Origin: a virus
IMG/VR virus record: IMGVR_UViG_3300025594_000027
Coordinates: 1-35,953 of that record
Reading direction: 5' to 3' (one strand)
DNA: 35,953 nucleotides
Numbering within the stretch: position 1 is the first letter of the stretch; each line of letters starts with the position of its first letter. Below the pieces are notes generated by a model. That model worked only from the letters and a program-made list of their open reading frames with translations, had not been told where the DNA came from and made no database searches. This document shows, piece after piece, positions 16,523 through 22,057 of the stretch. Made by a program: the position numbers and the translations under genes.

Positions 16523-16929
16523 TATGATTTACCACCTATCAGTAGTTTAAGTTTAGCATCGAGTTCTGCATCAGACATATCTTCTGCTTTAACCTCAATG
16601 TTTGTTTGTTCAATCCTGCCTAACTTGGGTGTCTCAAACTCTGCGAGTGCTTTAGCAATGTCAACTGCTTGATCAGTATCTCCATTAGCTATTGCTTTAA
16701 CCATAGATAACCGCATTACATCCAGAGCTGTCAGGTTGTTAACTGCCATTAACTGGTCAGCGTCCATCTTAAGCTCTGCTGCTGTCAATGAGAGCCTCTC
16801 TCGTGCCTCCCTGTTAAGCTTACGGGAAGCTGCTGATGCTAGCTGTGCTTCTTTAGCATTCTCTGGTGTGAACCTTGGTGCTAGGTTAGCTAAACTGTTT
16901 GGATGTTGTTTAATCTTTTTGATTGTCAT
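16522..16929 (-). CDS. Candidate small terminase subunit, 135 aa
   Basis: The ATG at 16929 (MTIKKIKQHPNSLANLAP) has a perfect GGAGGT; the longer frame to 17019 would run through the hairpin element. The sequence starts with an HPNSLANLxP...FTPENAKEA segment, continues with a helical region (AASRKLNREARERLS) and ends MSDAELDAKLKLL. Such an arrangement is familiar from phage DNA-packaging small subunits, which bind the packaging site and guide TerL. No other small-terminase candidate is in the window, but the gene is far from terL and on the other strand. A general DNA-binding role is the alternative. Confidence 0.5.
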   Translation of the reverse strand: MTIKKIKQHPNSLANLAPRFTPENAKEAQLASAASRKLNREARERLSLTAAELKMDADQLMAVNNLTALDVMRLSMVKAIANGDTDQAVDIAKALAEFETPKLGRIEQTNIEVKAEDMSDAELDAKLKLLIGGKS

Positions 16930-16953
16930 GTTACCTCCTATGTTGCTTATTCT

Positions 16954-16982
16954 TATAAAGAGACACACGAAGTGTGGCTCAA
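16954..16982 (-). promoter_or_regulatory. Hairpin element copy 2 (candidate promoter)
   Basis: Same 29 bases as copy 1. The hairpin is 16960-16980, loop GAA on the plus strand. It stands between a leftward terminator (17092-17131) and the first gene of the next unit (ATG 16929), exactly where a promoter is expected; the preceding gene ends about 200 bases away, so it is not simply a gene-end terminator. Confidence 0.65.
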
Positions 16983-16991
16983 CTAAAGATG

Positions 16992-17010
16992 TCCTATAGG
17001 GACTAGCGAG
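16992..17010 (+). promoter_or_regulatory. CTATAGGGACT site, copy 1
   Basis: TCCTATAGGGACTAGCGAG is repeated with one change (R at G/A) on the minus strand at 23498-23516; a shorter relative is at 21944-21958. It contains CTATAGGGA, the initiation core of T7-type promoters, and the palindrome CCTATAGG, so direction is unclear. Candidate phage promoter or operator. Confidence 0.4.
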
Positions 17011-17091
17011 ATTGCCCACGAGATGCCTGTTGCGTGTTGTCGGTTACGTAAAAAGGGGCCAACGGAACGACTGTGAGCTATGTCGGTTACT

Positions 17092-17131
17092 TAAAAAACC
17101 TGAGGCACACCCAGCGTGAGCTGAGTGTACC
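17092..17131 (-). terminator. Leftward terminator
   Basis: Read on the minus strand, a 12-bp stem (GGTACACTCAGC / GCTGGGTGTGCC, with G-U pairs) closes a TCAC loop and is followed by TCAGG and six Ts. It ends the small-gene string that finishes at 17165 and separates it from the unit starting at 16929. Confidence 0.75.
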
Positions 17132-17141
17132 CCTATGATTC

Positions 17142-17162
17142 TAATTAGGTACGGGTAATGTA
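17142..17162 (-). repeat. 21-bp intergenic repeat, copy b
   Basis: Identical to 15299-15319. It starts two bases after the 50-aa gene stop and just before the terminator hairpin, as copy a starts just after the 78-aa gene stop. Confidence 0.6.
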
Positions 17163-17164
17163 GC

Positions 17165-17317
17165 CTACAAGCTACTCAAGAGTGCACCTGATACTAAAGC
17201 TAGACCTGTAAGTGCCCACCCTAAGATGGCCCAATCTTTACCTGTTCCAACGAAGAAGCAGAAGAATATTAAACATAATACAAAGAGAAAGCTAAACACT
17301 ATAACGTATTCCTTCAT
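17165..17317 (-). CDS. Small membrane protein, 50 aa
   Basis: Frame MKEYVIVFSF...LLSSL has two hydrophobic helices, about residues 4-24 (VIVFSFLFVLCLIFFCFFVG) and 29-48, joined by a short TGKDW turn. This hairpin-like topology occurs in small phage membrane proteins including holins, but nothing proves lysis function and it lies in the early block. It overlaps the upstream gene by 26 bases; no strong ribosome site, so coupling is likely. Confidence 0.55.
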   Translation of the reverse strand: MKEYVIVFSFLFVLCLIFFCFFVGTGKDWAILGWALTGLALVSGALLSSL

Positions 17318-17552
17318 CAATTTCTAACTTGAGGTTAGTTTTTACTGAGTTGAACACTGTTGCAACATCTGCATTAGGTTCTATCTTCAGTATCTCTGCT
17401 GCTATCTCATTACCAGCTGTTATGTAAGCATCCAGAAGGTTGGCTGCCAGTGACTCATTGTACTGGCTAGCCATTTGTCTGGCTTCTCTGTTTGCATCCA
17501 AGTACAACTGATCGAGTCTAGCTTCTATGTCGTACATTAGATCAGTTGACAT
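17292..17552 (-). CDS. Hypothetical protein, 86 aa
   Basis: Frame MSTDLMYDIEARLDQLY...IRYSV, a largely helical acidic protein (DANREARQMASQYNESLAANLLDAY). Its ATG at 17552 lies inside the end of the 56-aa gene (11-base overlap) and it lacks a strong ribosome site, so translation is probably coupled. No family recognised. Confidence 0.65.
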   Translation of the reverse strand: MSTDLMYDIEARLDQLYLDANREARQMASQYNESLAANLLDAYITAGNEIAAEILKIEPNADVATVFNSVKTNLKLEIDEGIRYSV

Positions 17553-17712
17553 CGTTACACCACGCTAGTGCTTTATCAAATAACTTTGAGCTGTACTTCT
17601 CTGTCAGCTCTAGGAAGACACTTATACCCTTTACTGCTGTCATTATTACATCTACACCAAATGCTATTGGCACTAGTATGATGTACTTGATTGATAGCTT
17701 TAAGTATTTCAT
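17542..17712 (-). CDS. Small membrane-associated protein, 56 aa
   Basis: Frame MKYLKLSIKYIILVPIAFGVDVIMTAVKGI...WCNDVN with one hydrophobic N-terminal helix and a charged C-terminal helix. GGAGG is 6 bases before the ATG, which overlaps the stop of the 71-aa gene as TAATG. Function unknown. Confidence 0.6.
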   Translation of the reverse strand: MKYLKLSIKYIILVPIAFGVDVIMTAVKGISVFLELTEKYSSKLFDKALAWCNDVN

Positions 17713-17927
17713 TAAGCACCTCCAAATAGTTCATCCATGCTTAGTTGCATGTCTGCATGGTCTTCTTCGTCTATGAAGGTTGTCACATAGGCTTCTGCAT
17801 CCCTTACCATTACCATTAACATACTGGCATAGTACTCATCATTTGTATCCATCCTGTCCTCACGGAGATCCGAGATGTTCCCTATCTCTATCATACGATC
17901 TATAACTCTATCATCTAAACTATCCAT
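17712..17927 (-). CDS. Hypothetical acidic protein, 71 aa
   Basis: Frame MDSLDDRVIDRMIEIGNISDLREDRMDTNDEYY, strongly acidic throughout, including FIDEEDHADMQLSMDELFGGA at the end. AGGATAAGG precedes the ATG. Strongly acidic small early proteins sometimes mimic DNA, but no specific feature supports that here. No family recognised. Confidence 0.7.
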   Translation of the reverse strand: MDSLDDRVIDRMIEIGNISDLREDRMDTNDEYYASMLMVMVRDAEAYVTTFIDEEDHADMQLSMDELFGGA

Positions 17928-17931
17928 AACC

Positions 17932-18015
17932 TTATCCTTCTGACATTGATTCTAGTAACGCATTAACTAATGCAATTGATATAGCGAAGTACATAATTGT
18001 AGATATGATTACCAT
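17932..18015 (-). CDS. Tiny hydrophobic peptide, 27 aa
   Basis: Frame MVIISTIMYFAISIALVNAL, then LESMSEG: one short membrane helix with an acidic tail. AAGGG is 6 bases before the ATG, which comes one base after the stop of the 120-aa gene; the peptide ends 4 bases before the next gene start. The tight packing and ribosome site argue for translation; the small size leaves doubt. Confidence 0.4.
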   Translation of the reverse strand: MVIISTIMYFAISIALVNALLESMSEG

Positions 18016-18016
18016 G

Positions 18017-18379
18017 TTAACCCTTATAAAGAACTTTACGATTAGTTAATTCAACCATGTCAGAACTTACAACAGGTTGTCTACTGTCAACATCAACAAA
18101 GGTCTTGTTACTATAAGGATTGTAAGTGGCTGATCGAGGTCTTGATGTGACCCAAGCAAATGGAATGTCAGTTGAGCATAGTGTGCCTTGGGCACCTGCA
18201 TGTACATTCTTCTGCTTGTCTCTGAGAACCCTTTGTCTACCTGCTTCTGATACCTTGAAGGTTACATTAGTGAGGATAACAGAGGACGCATGTTTGACCA
18301 CACGCCCTTTGTTAGTACCCTCTAATGCCTTCACGCTGAAACACTTCTTACGCAAGTTATAATACACGAAGACTCTCAT
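18017..18379 (-). CDS. Conserved phage hypothetical protein, 120 aa
   Basis: Frame MRVFVYYNLRKKCFSVKALEG with NKGRVVKHASSVILTNVTFKVS and RQRVLRDKQKNVHAGAQGTL. I recall this pattern (MRVFVYRNL...ALEGPNKGRV...KNVHAG) in many podoviruses and siphoviruses, without a known function. The basic, beta-rich sequence might bind nucleic acid. GAGGG lies upstream of the ATG. Confidence 0.8.
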   Translation of the reverse strand: MRVFVYYNLRKKCFSVKALEGTNKGRVVKHASSVILTNVTFKVSEAGRQRVLRDKQKNVHAGAQGTLCSTDIPFAWVTSRPRSATYNPYSNKTFVDVDSRQPVVSSDMVELTNRKVLYKG

Positions 18380-18527
18380 TGATCAGGCCCTCGTTATCTA
18401 CGCTTTTTAGTGCAAGGATCTCGCAATCAACACAAACGGCAGTGGTTGACGGTATATGCCAACCCATAGGTTTTAAACATACTTTGCAGTTTACTATAAC
18501 GTGGTCTCTCCAGTTTCCAATACTCAC
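18357..18527 (-). CDS. Zinc-ribbon protein with GTG start, 56 aa
   Basis: From GTG at 18527, 9 bases after GGAG, the frame reads MSIGNWRDHVIVNCKVCLKP...AVCVDCEILALKSVDNEG. C14-x2-C17 and C32-x2-C35 make a clear zinc ribbon. It overlaps the next gene by 23 bases. A competing open frame over the same bases (ending HCRLC) has no start site. Small zinc-ribbon proteins of this kind often bind RNA, DNA or host RNA polymerase; the target is unknown. Confidence 0.55.
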   Translation of the reverse strand: MSIGNWRDHVIVNCKVCLKPMGWHIPSTTAVCVDCEILALKSVDNEGLINESLRVL

Positions 18528-18562
18528 GATTTATTGCTCCATCAAAATTGTTTTTAGTTGCT

Positions 18563-18790
18563 TTATCCTGCGAAGTTCCACACTTGTTTAGCTGGACGGT
18601 TGTGCTCAAGAGCGATAGAGGTGCGTCCAAGGTGTAGCTGAGTGAATGTAGACTGACGTTGCAGTCCGTAACCACGAGACTTCTTCTTACGTAAAGCAAT
18701 GAAACCTGAGAAGCCTAGGGCAGTGAATCGGATACGACCGTTGGACTTCTTGGATACACGGAATGAGAACACTCTGTTTACTTTAAACAT
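18563..18790 (-). CDS. Hypothetical basic protein, 75 aa
   Basis: Frame MFKVNRVFSFRVSKKSNGRIRF...NRPAKQVWNFAG, rich in Arg and Lys, with GGAG 7 bases before the ATG. Likely binds nucleic acid by charge alone. No family recognised. Confidence 0.7.
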   Translation of the reverse strand: MFKVNRVFSFRVSKKSNGRIRFTALGFSGFIALRKKKSRGYGLQRQSTFTQLHLGRTSIALEHNRPAKQVWNFAG

Positions 18791-18816
18791 ATACTACTCC
18801 AATAATTACATTAAGG

Positions 18817-19050
18817 TTAAACTTCTTCTATCCAAAAGGTGTACCCTGCACGGGTACCATGGTTGTCTGTGTAGTCTTCTGTATACTCTACTGGGCACTC
18901 TTGCATCCACTTATGGAATGGAGAGTTCTCATAGAGATCATCCTGTACTACAACAGTTTCCTTCTTCTTACCAAAGATAGCATCGTACCTATCTTCGTAT
19001 GTCTCACGGGACACATTGAAAGGTCTTGCTTTGTCACCCTTACCGTTCAT
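18817..19050 (-). CDS. Conserved phage hypothetical protein, 77 aa
   Basis: Begins MNGKGDKARPFNVSRETYEDRYDAIFGKK. I recall this opening (GKGDxxRPxxVsxExxxxRxDxIFGK) in many phage early proteins of unknown function. The rest is acidic, ending TFWIEEV. The ATG overlaps the Gp88-like gene stop as TAATG. Confidence 0.85.
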   Translation of the reverse strand: MNGKGDKARPFNVSRETYEDRYDAIFGKKKETVVVQDDLYENSPFHKWMQECPVEYTEDYTDNHGTRAGYTFWIEEV

Positions 19051-19772
19051 TACATACCTCCAACAGCGATTACAGGGATTGATGATACATCAACAACGAA
19101 CCCGTTATCGTTATGTTTAGCTGGCCCCTTAGCTGTCAGACCTACAACTACACCCTTGGTGTTGACATTGACCCAATCACTGGCATCTCCGTCTATAACA
19201 TTACGACCTAAGAATGTAGCTGGGAATGGCCTACGGTTGAATACAACAGCAACAGCGGAGTCACTACCTGAGTCTAGGAAACTTAGTACTTGTTTCTTAT
19301 AGCTAGGTTTACCACTGTAGCTGAACATCAACCGATAGTTACTAGGCATACCCTTGTGGAACCTCTTAGCGACCTTAGAATAGTCATAGAAGCTAAGCTC
19401 GGGGAAGTCCTGTGGGATGTTATGGGTTTCCCAAGGGATGTCTGACAGTACGTTTAAGCGTACGACACCATGCAGTTCTTTCTTTACACACCACTTAACG
19501 TAGTTGGTTAGTTCCCTACGCAGTTGTACCAAGAAGCCTTCTTGATCTGATAGATAGAAGTCTGTCTTAGCTTGACGAGCTTGATTGACACTGGGGTAGA
19601 CACCACCGAGACCAGACTCTTTAAGACAATCATCCATACAACCAGCAGCCTTAGCACCAGCACAGATAGCATCATCAGGGTGCATTGATAGACCTGCAAA
19701 GTGTAGATCAATCTCTTTCTTATTGGTCTTGTTGAGTTTGGTGTTACCACCACTTCTATCTAATAGTTTCAT
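19050..19772 (-). CDS. Gp88-like phage protein, 240 aa
   Basis: Resembles the 'gene product 88' family seen in many phages. Visible: KLNKTNKKEIDLHFAGLSMHP, CAGAKAAGCMDDCLKESGLGG with closely spaced cysteines, RLNVLSDIPWE, FYDYSKVAKRF, MFSYSGKP, and VVFNRRPFPATFLG. The clustered cysteines could bind metal. Biochemical role unknown. AAGGA precedes the ATG. The family is usually found among early or accessory phage genes, as here. Confidence 0.75.
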   Translation of the reverse strand: MKLLDRSGGNTKLNKTNKKEIDLHFAGLSMHPDDAICAGAKAAGCMDDCLKESGLGGVYPSVNQARQAKTDFYLSDQEGFLVQLRRELTNYVKWCVKKELHGVVRLNVLSDIPWETHNIPQDFPELSFYDYSKVAKRFHKGMPSNYRLMFSYSGKPSYKKQVLSFLDSGSDSAVAVVFNRRPFPATFLGRNVIDGDASDWVNVNTKGVVVGLTAKGPAKHNDNGFVVDVSSIPVIAVGGM

Positions 19773-19785
19773 GGTTAATCCTTAG

Positions 19786-19848
19786 TTATTTTAATATTAA
19801 GAAGAAGGTAATTAACAGTACACTGAAGAACAATATGTCTGCATCCAT
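19786..19848 (-). CDS. Tiny membrane peptide, 20 aa
   Basis: Frame MDADILFFSVLLITFFLILK is one short hydrophobic helix with acidic start and Lys end. The ATG overlaps the preceding stop as TGATG and AGGA is upstream. It fills most of the gap before the Gp88-like gene. Support is limited by size. Confidence 0.35.
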   Translation of the reverse strand: MDADILFFSVLLITFFLILK

Positions 19849-20306
19849 CACTTAATATCCTGACTGTTTAAGTATTCAGCGACTTTCTCTGCTATCTCTA
19901 GCGTTGATACATGAGCAACATTTAAGACATTAACAAAAGAAGTAGCGACTATATTAGAGTCCCACCTTTTTAAGTAATGGCTATAAATAACTCCATATTT
20001 TGATTGGCATAAGTTTTCCCAATCAGGCACAAAATCAGGATCAAAGTTAAGACACGCTTGGATTACTAGGTTATACCTGCGCTGTAATACACTTGCTTTG
20101 CGTGCTAGGGCTTCAGTCTCGTAGACGTTATGATGGCTTACCGCTGCCCTGTTATTGGGGTTGAGACTCCTTACACCACCAGTCCAATCAACCATCCAGA
20201 AAGTGCCGCCCACGGCAGGCTCCCAAACACCCTCTGGCCGTTGTTTTAAACGCTCAATCTCTGCGCCCAGCTCTTTATACTTCTGCTCTAAGTCTTGTAT
20301 GTCCAT
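19848..20306 (-). CDS. Conserved phage hypothetical protein, 152 aa
   Basis: Start at the ATG at 20306 (MDIQDLEQKYKELGAEIERLK), with AGGAG upstream; an earlier frame to 20330 is less likely. An N-terminal coiled coil of about 22 residues is followed by a beta-rich domain (GVWEPAVGGTFWMVDWTGGV) and a helical end (STLEIAEKVAEYLNSQ). The WEP..GG..W...W.GGV...N...Y.TEALA arrangement recalls a family of phage hypothetical proteins with an ETEEEA-type segment. Function unknown. Confidence 0.75.
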   Translation of the reverse strand: MDIQDLEQKYKELGAEIERLKQRPEGVWEPAVGGTFWMVDWTGGVRSLNPNNRAAVSHHNVYETEALARKASVLQRRYNLVIQACLNFDPDFVPDWENLCQSKYGVIYSHYLKRWDSNIVATSFVNVLNVAHVSTLEIAEKVAEYLNSQDIK

Positions 20307-20333
20307 CAGTCTTCTCCTGAGTAATACCACCCA

Positions 20334-20522
20334 CTAGCCATTCTCTTCTACTTCACCACCACAGAGGTTGCAACTGTATTCATAGGAGTACATAGGTACT
20401 GACTGATCTCCATGAGGGACATGATCAACAGTCTCTAGCGTATTCACTTGCTCGTTCTTAATAGGCCCACATCTATCGCAGGTGTAGTCTGAGTAGTCGT
20501 AGTTGCTATAGGCCATAATCAT
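20334..20522 (-). CDS. Zinc-ribbon hypothetical protein, 62 aa
   Basis: Tyr- and Asp-rich N-terminus (MIMAYSNYDYSDY) then C-x2-C (TCDRCG) and a second C-x2-C (SCNLCG) about 36 residues later, followed by EVEENG. The start at 20522 overlaps the upstream stop as TGATG with AGGA before it. Zinc-binding is clear from the motif; function unknown. Confidence 0.7.
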   Translation of the reverse strand: MIMAYSNYDYSDYTCDRCGPIKNEQVNTLETVDHVPHGDQSVPMYSYEYSCNLCGGEVEENG

Positions 20523-21208
20523 CAATGTCCTGTTGCAATTGTTCCACCAACATTGCCAGCGATAGGACTTCCTATACTGCCCCAGACACTGCCTTTAACG
20601 TCACCTTTAACATCACCATCAACATAGCCATAGACATCACCTACAACATCACCGCAAACATCGCCTTTAACAGCACCACGAACATTGCCATAAACAGTGC
20701 CACGAACATTGCCATAAACACTGCCTTTAACATCACCATCTACATCTCCACCAACATAGCTTTCAACATCACAACCTACATAGCCTTTAACATTGCCTTC
20801 AACATTACCTCTAACATCTCCAAAAACGCTTCCTTTAACATCACCAGCAACATAGCCATAGACATCACCTTCAACATCACCGCACACAGCACCTTTAACA
20901 GCACCACCTACATCACCATCAACATAGCCTAGGACATCTCCAAAAACACTTCCTTTAACATCACCATCAACATTCCCACCAACATAGCTTTGAACATCAC
21001 CAGCAACATAGCCTTTAACATTACCTTCAACGTTACCACGAACATTGCCATAAACACTGCCACAGACATGGCCATCAACATCACCATAGACATGGCCTTC
21101 AACATCGCAGCTAACTTCTTTTAGTATGTAGTGACCGTTCCTATCTTTATCTAGTGTTAGATTCTCTCTTACAAAATCTAGTATTTCTTTATCTGTTAAA
21201 CTATTCAT
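20522..21208 (-). CDS. G-x-V-x tetrapeptide-repeat protein B, 228 aa
   Basis: Head (residues 1-34) MNSLTDKEILDFVRENLTL then KDRNGHYILKEVSC, matching protein A at 11911-12255. From about residue 35 to 220 nearly every fourth residue is Gly and every Gly+2 is Val: GHVYGDVDGHVCGSVYGN and so on, about 46 tetrapeptides. Unlike protein A the DNA units are diverged, so the pattern is kept by selection on the protein. GAGG precedes the ATG. The exposed x positions are mostly D, N, K, Y, E. Likely an extended beta or solenoid rod; cellular role unknown. Confidence 0.8.
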   Translation of the reverse strand: MNSLTDKEILDFVRENLTLDKDRNGHYILKEVSCDVEGHVYGDVDGHVCGSVYGNVRGNVEGNVKGYVAGDVQSYVGGNVDGDVKGSVFGDVLGYVDGDVGGAVKGAVCGDVEGDVYGYVAGDVKGSVFGDVRGNVEGNVKGYVGCDVESYVGGDVDGDVKGSVYGNVRGTVYGNVRGAVKGDVCGDVVGDVYGYVDGDVKGDVKGSVWGSIGSPIAGNVGGTIATGH

Positions 21209-21239
21209 CTATTCCTCATCCTCTGTAAATGTGTATACA

Positions 21240-21584
21240 TTAGGCATCTTCTAGTACCTCTCCAGTCTCTACGAAGTTATCTATAGTTTCAGCTAACTCA
21301 GGGAAATGGATGTAGTCCACTGAGTATACTTCATTACTTTGCTGATCTAAGAAGGTTACAGTGTATGTGTCATTGTAATGTAGCATGACCTCTACGGTAC
21401 CCTTGTGTTTGAAACCAGAGACATGGAACTCTAGACCACCCCAGTAGTCGTTGTAACCCTCCACTACTGATGCATGATCATAGGCCCAACACATCATCAT
21501 GTGTGCACCAGACGTACCCTTACTGTCTCTACCAGACTTTATCTGTGACTGGATGGTTGTTGCTACCTGTAATGGCTTAGGCAT
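21240..21584 (-). CDS. Conserved phage hypothetical protein, 114 aa
   Basis: Frame MPKPLQVATTIQSQIKSGRDSKGTSGAHMMMCWAYDHASVVE, then a beta-rich part (GLEFHVSGFKHKGTVEVMLHYNDTYTV) and an acidic end. It overlaps the 103-aa gene by 8 bases. Similar proteins with a Q..GR.....G...M.CWG segment occur in other phages; function unknown. Confidence 0.75.
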   Translation of the reverse strand: MPKPLQVATTIQSQIKSGRDSKGTSGAHMMMCWAYDHASVVEGYNDYWGGLEFHVSGFKHKGTVEVMLHYNDTYTVTFLDQQSNEVYSVDYIHFPELAETIDNFVETGEVLEDA

Positions 21585-21888
21585 GATAAGTGACCTCTAG
21601 TAGGTTAGGGAGAACATTGGATTGAAAGTACACCTTAGGCATACAGTACTCTATATGATTGTTAGAGTACCCTTGGAGATCAACACCAATAGCTACTCCC
21701 CTATAGACAGGGTTGATAGGTCTATCTAGTGTTAGTTCTACAAGTACTCTGTTAGGATTCATATAGCGACTAGCTACTGATGCACTATCAGCCCAGTAGG
21801 TACTACCTTGAGAACCAGTGTAGTCTACCTCTTCCATGAAGGTCTTCTGGAACTCTGTGAGAGCCATAGCTCTATAATATACATACAT
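21577..21888 (-). CDS. Hypothetical protein, 103 aa, ADP-ribosyltransferase-like look
   Basis: The ATG at 21888 (MYVYYRAMALTEFQ) has GAGG 8 bases upstream; a longer frame to 21945 runs through a GC hairpin and is rejected. The pattern YYRAM..TEF...., YWADSASVASRYM, VLVELTLDR loosely recalls small ADP-ribosyltransferase or RES-type folds (N-terminal Y/R, middle S/T with A..Y). No catalytic Glu can be assigned with certainty. It is the first gene after the structured gap 21889-22057. Confidence 0.6.
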   Translation of the reverse strand: MYVYYRAMALTEFQKTFMEEVDYTGSQGSTYWADSASVASRYMNPNRVLVELTLDRPINPVYRGVAIGVDLQGYSNNHIEYCMPKVYFQSNVLPNLLEVTYHA

Positions 21889-21930
21889 ACAACTACCTCT
21901 CTTAGATACTATACATATAGGGGTATTCCC

Positions 21931-21971
21931 GGGGGCTTCCCCCATTAGGGACTAGCGACAACTCTCGCTAG
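21931..21971. other. Two adjacent intergenic hairpins
   Basis: GGGGG [CTT] CCCCC at 21931-21943 and CTAGCGA [CAACTC] TCGCTAG at 21952-21971. They lie in the gap upstream of the 103-aa gene. The second includes the AGGGACTAGCGA element also present at 17000-17009. No T-tract follows on the minus strand, so a leader or regulatory role is more likely than termination. Confidence 0.5.
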
Positions 21972-22009
21972 GAATACAGTGTGGGTCTTGTCGGTAACCC
22001 AAGAAGCTA

Positions 22010-22042
22010 CGGAGTACCCAAGCGTGATGCCTGAGTACTCCG
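22010..22042 (-). terminator. Terminator-like hairpin after SSB gene
   Basis: CGGAGTAC (22010-22017) pairs perfectly with GTACTCCG (22035-22042); the 17-nt interior can pair further. It begins 16 bases after the SSB stop. Its interior (ACCCAAGCGTGA...TGAGT) matches that of the 17104-17131 terminator. The U-tract is weak (TTCTT), so termination may be partial. Confidence 0.5.
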
Positions 22043-22057
22043 AGTGTTCTTGAGTGA

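Noticed and set aside
18427-18699. 90-aa minus frame ending HCRLC
   Set aside because: Its first part is a shadow of the 75-aa gene and it has no start site in the gap; the GTG-started zinc-ribbon frame fits better.
20525-20932. Asn/Ile/Thr-rich plus-strand frame opposite G-x-V-x protein B
   Set aside because: Antisense shadow of the repeat; no start signal and no neighbouring plus-strand genes.
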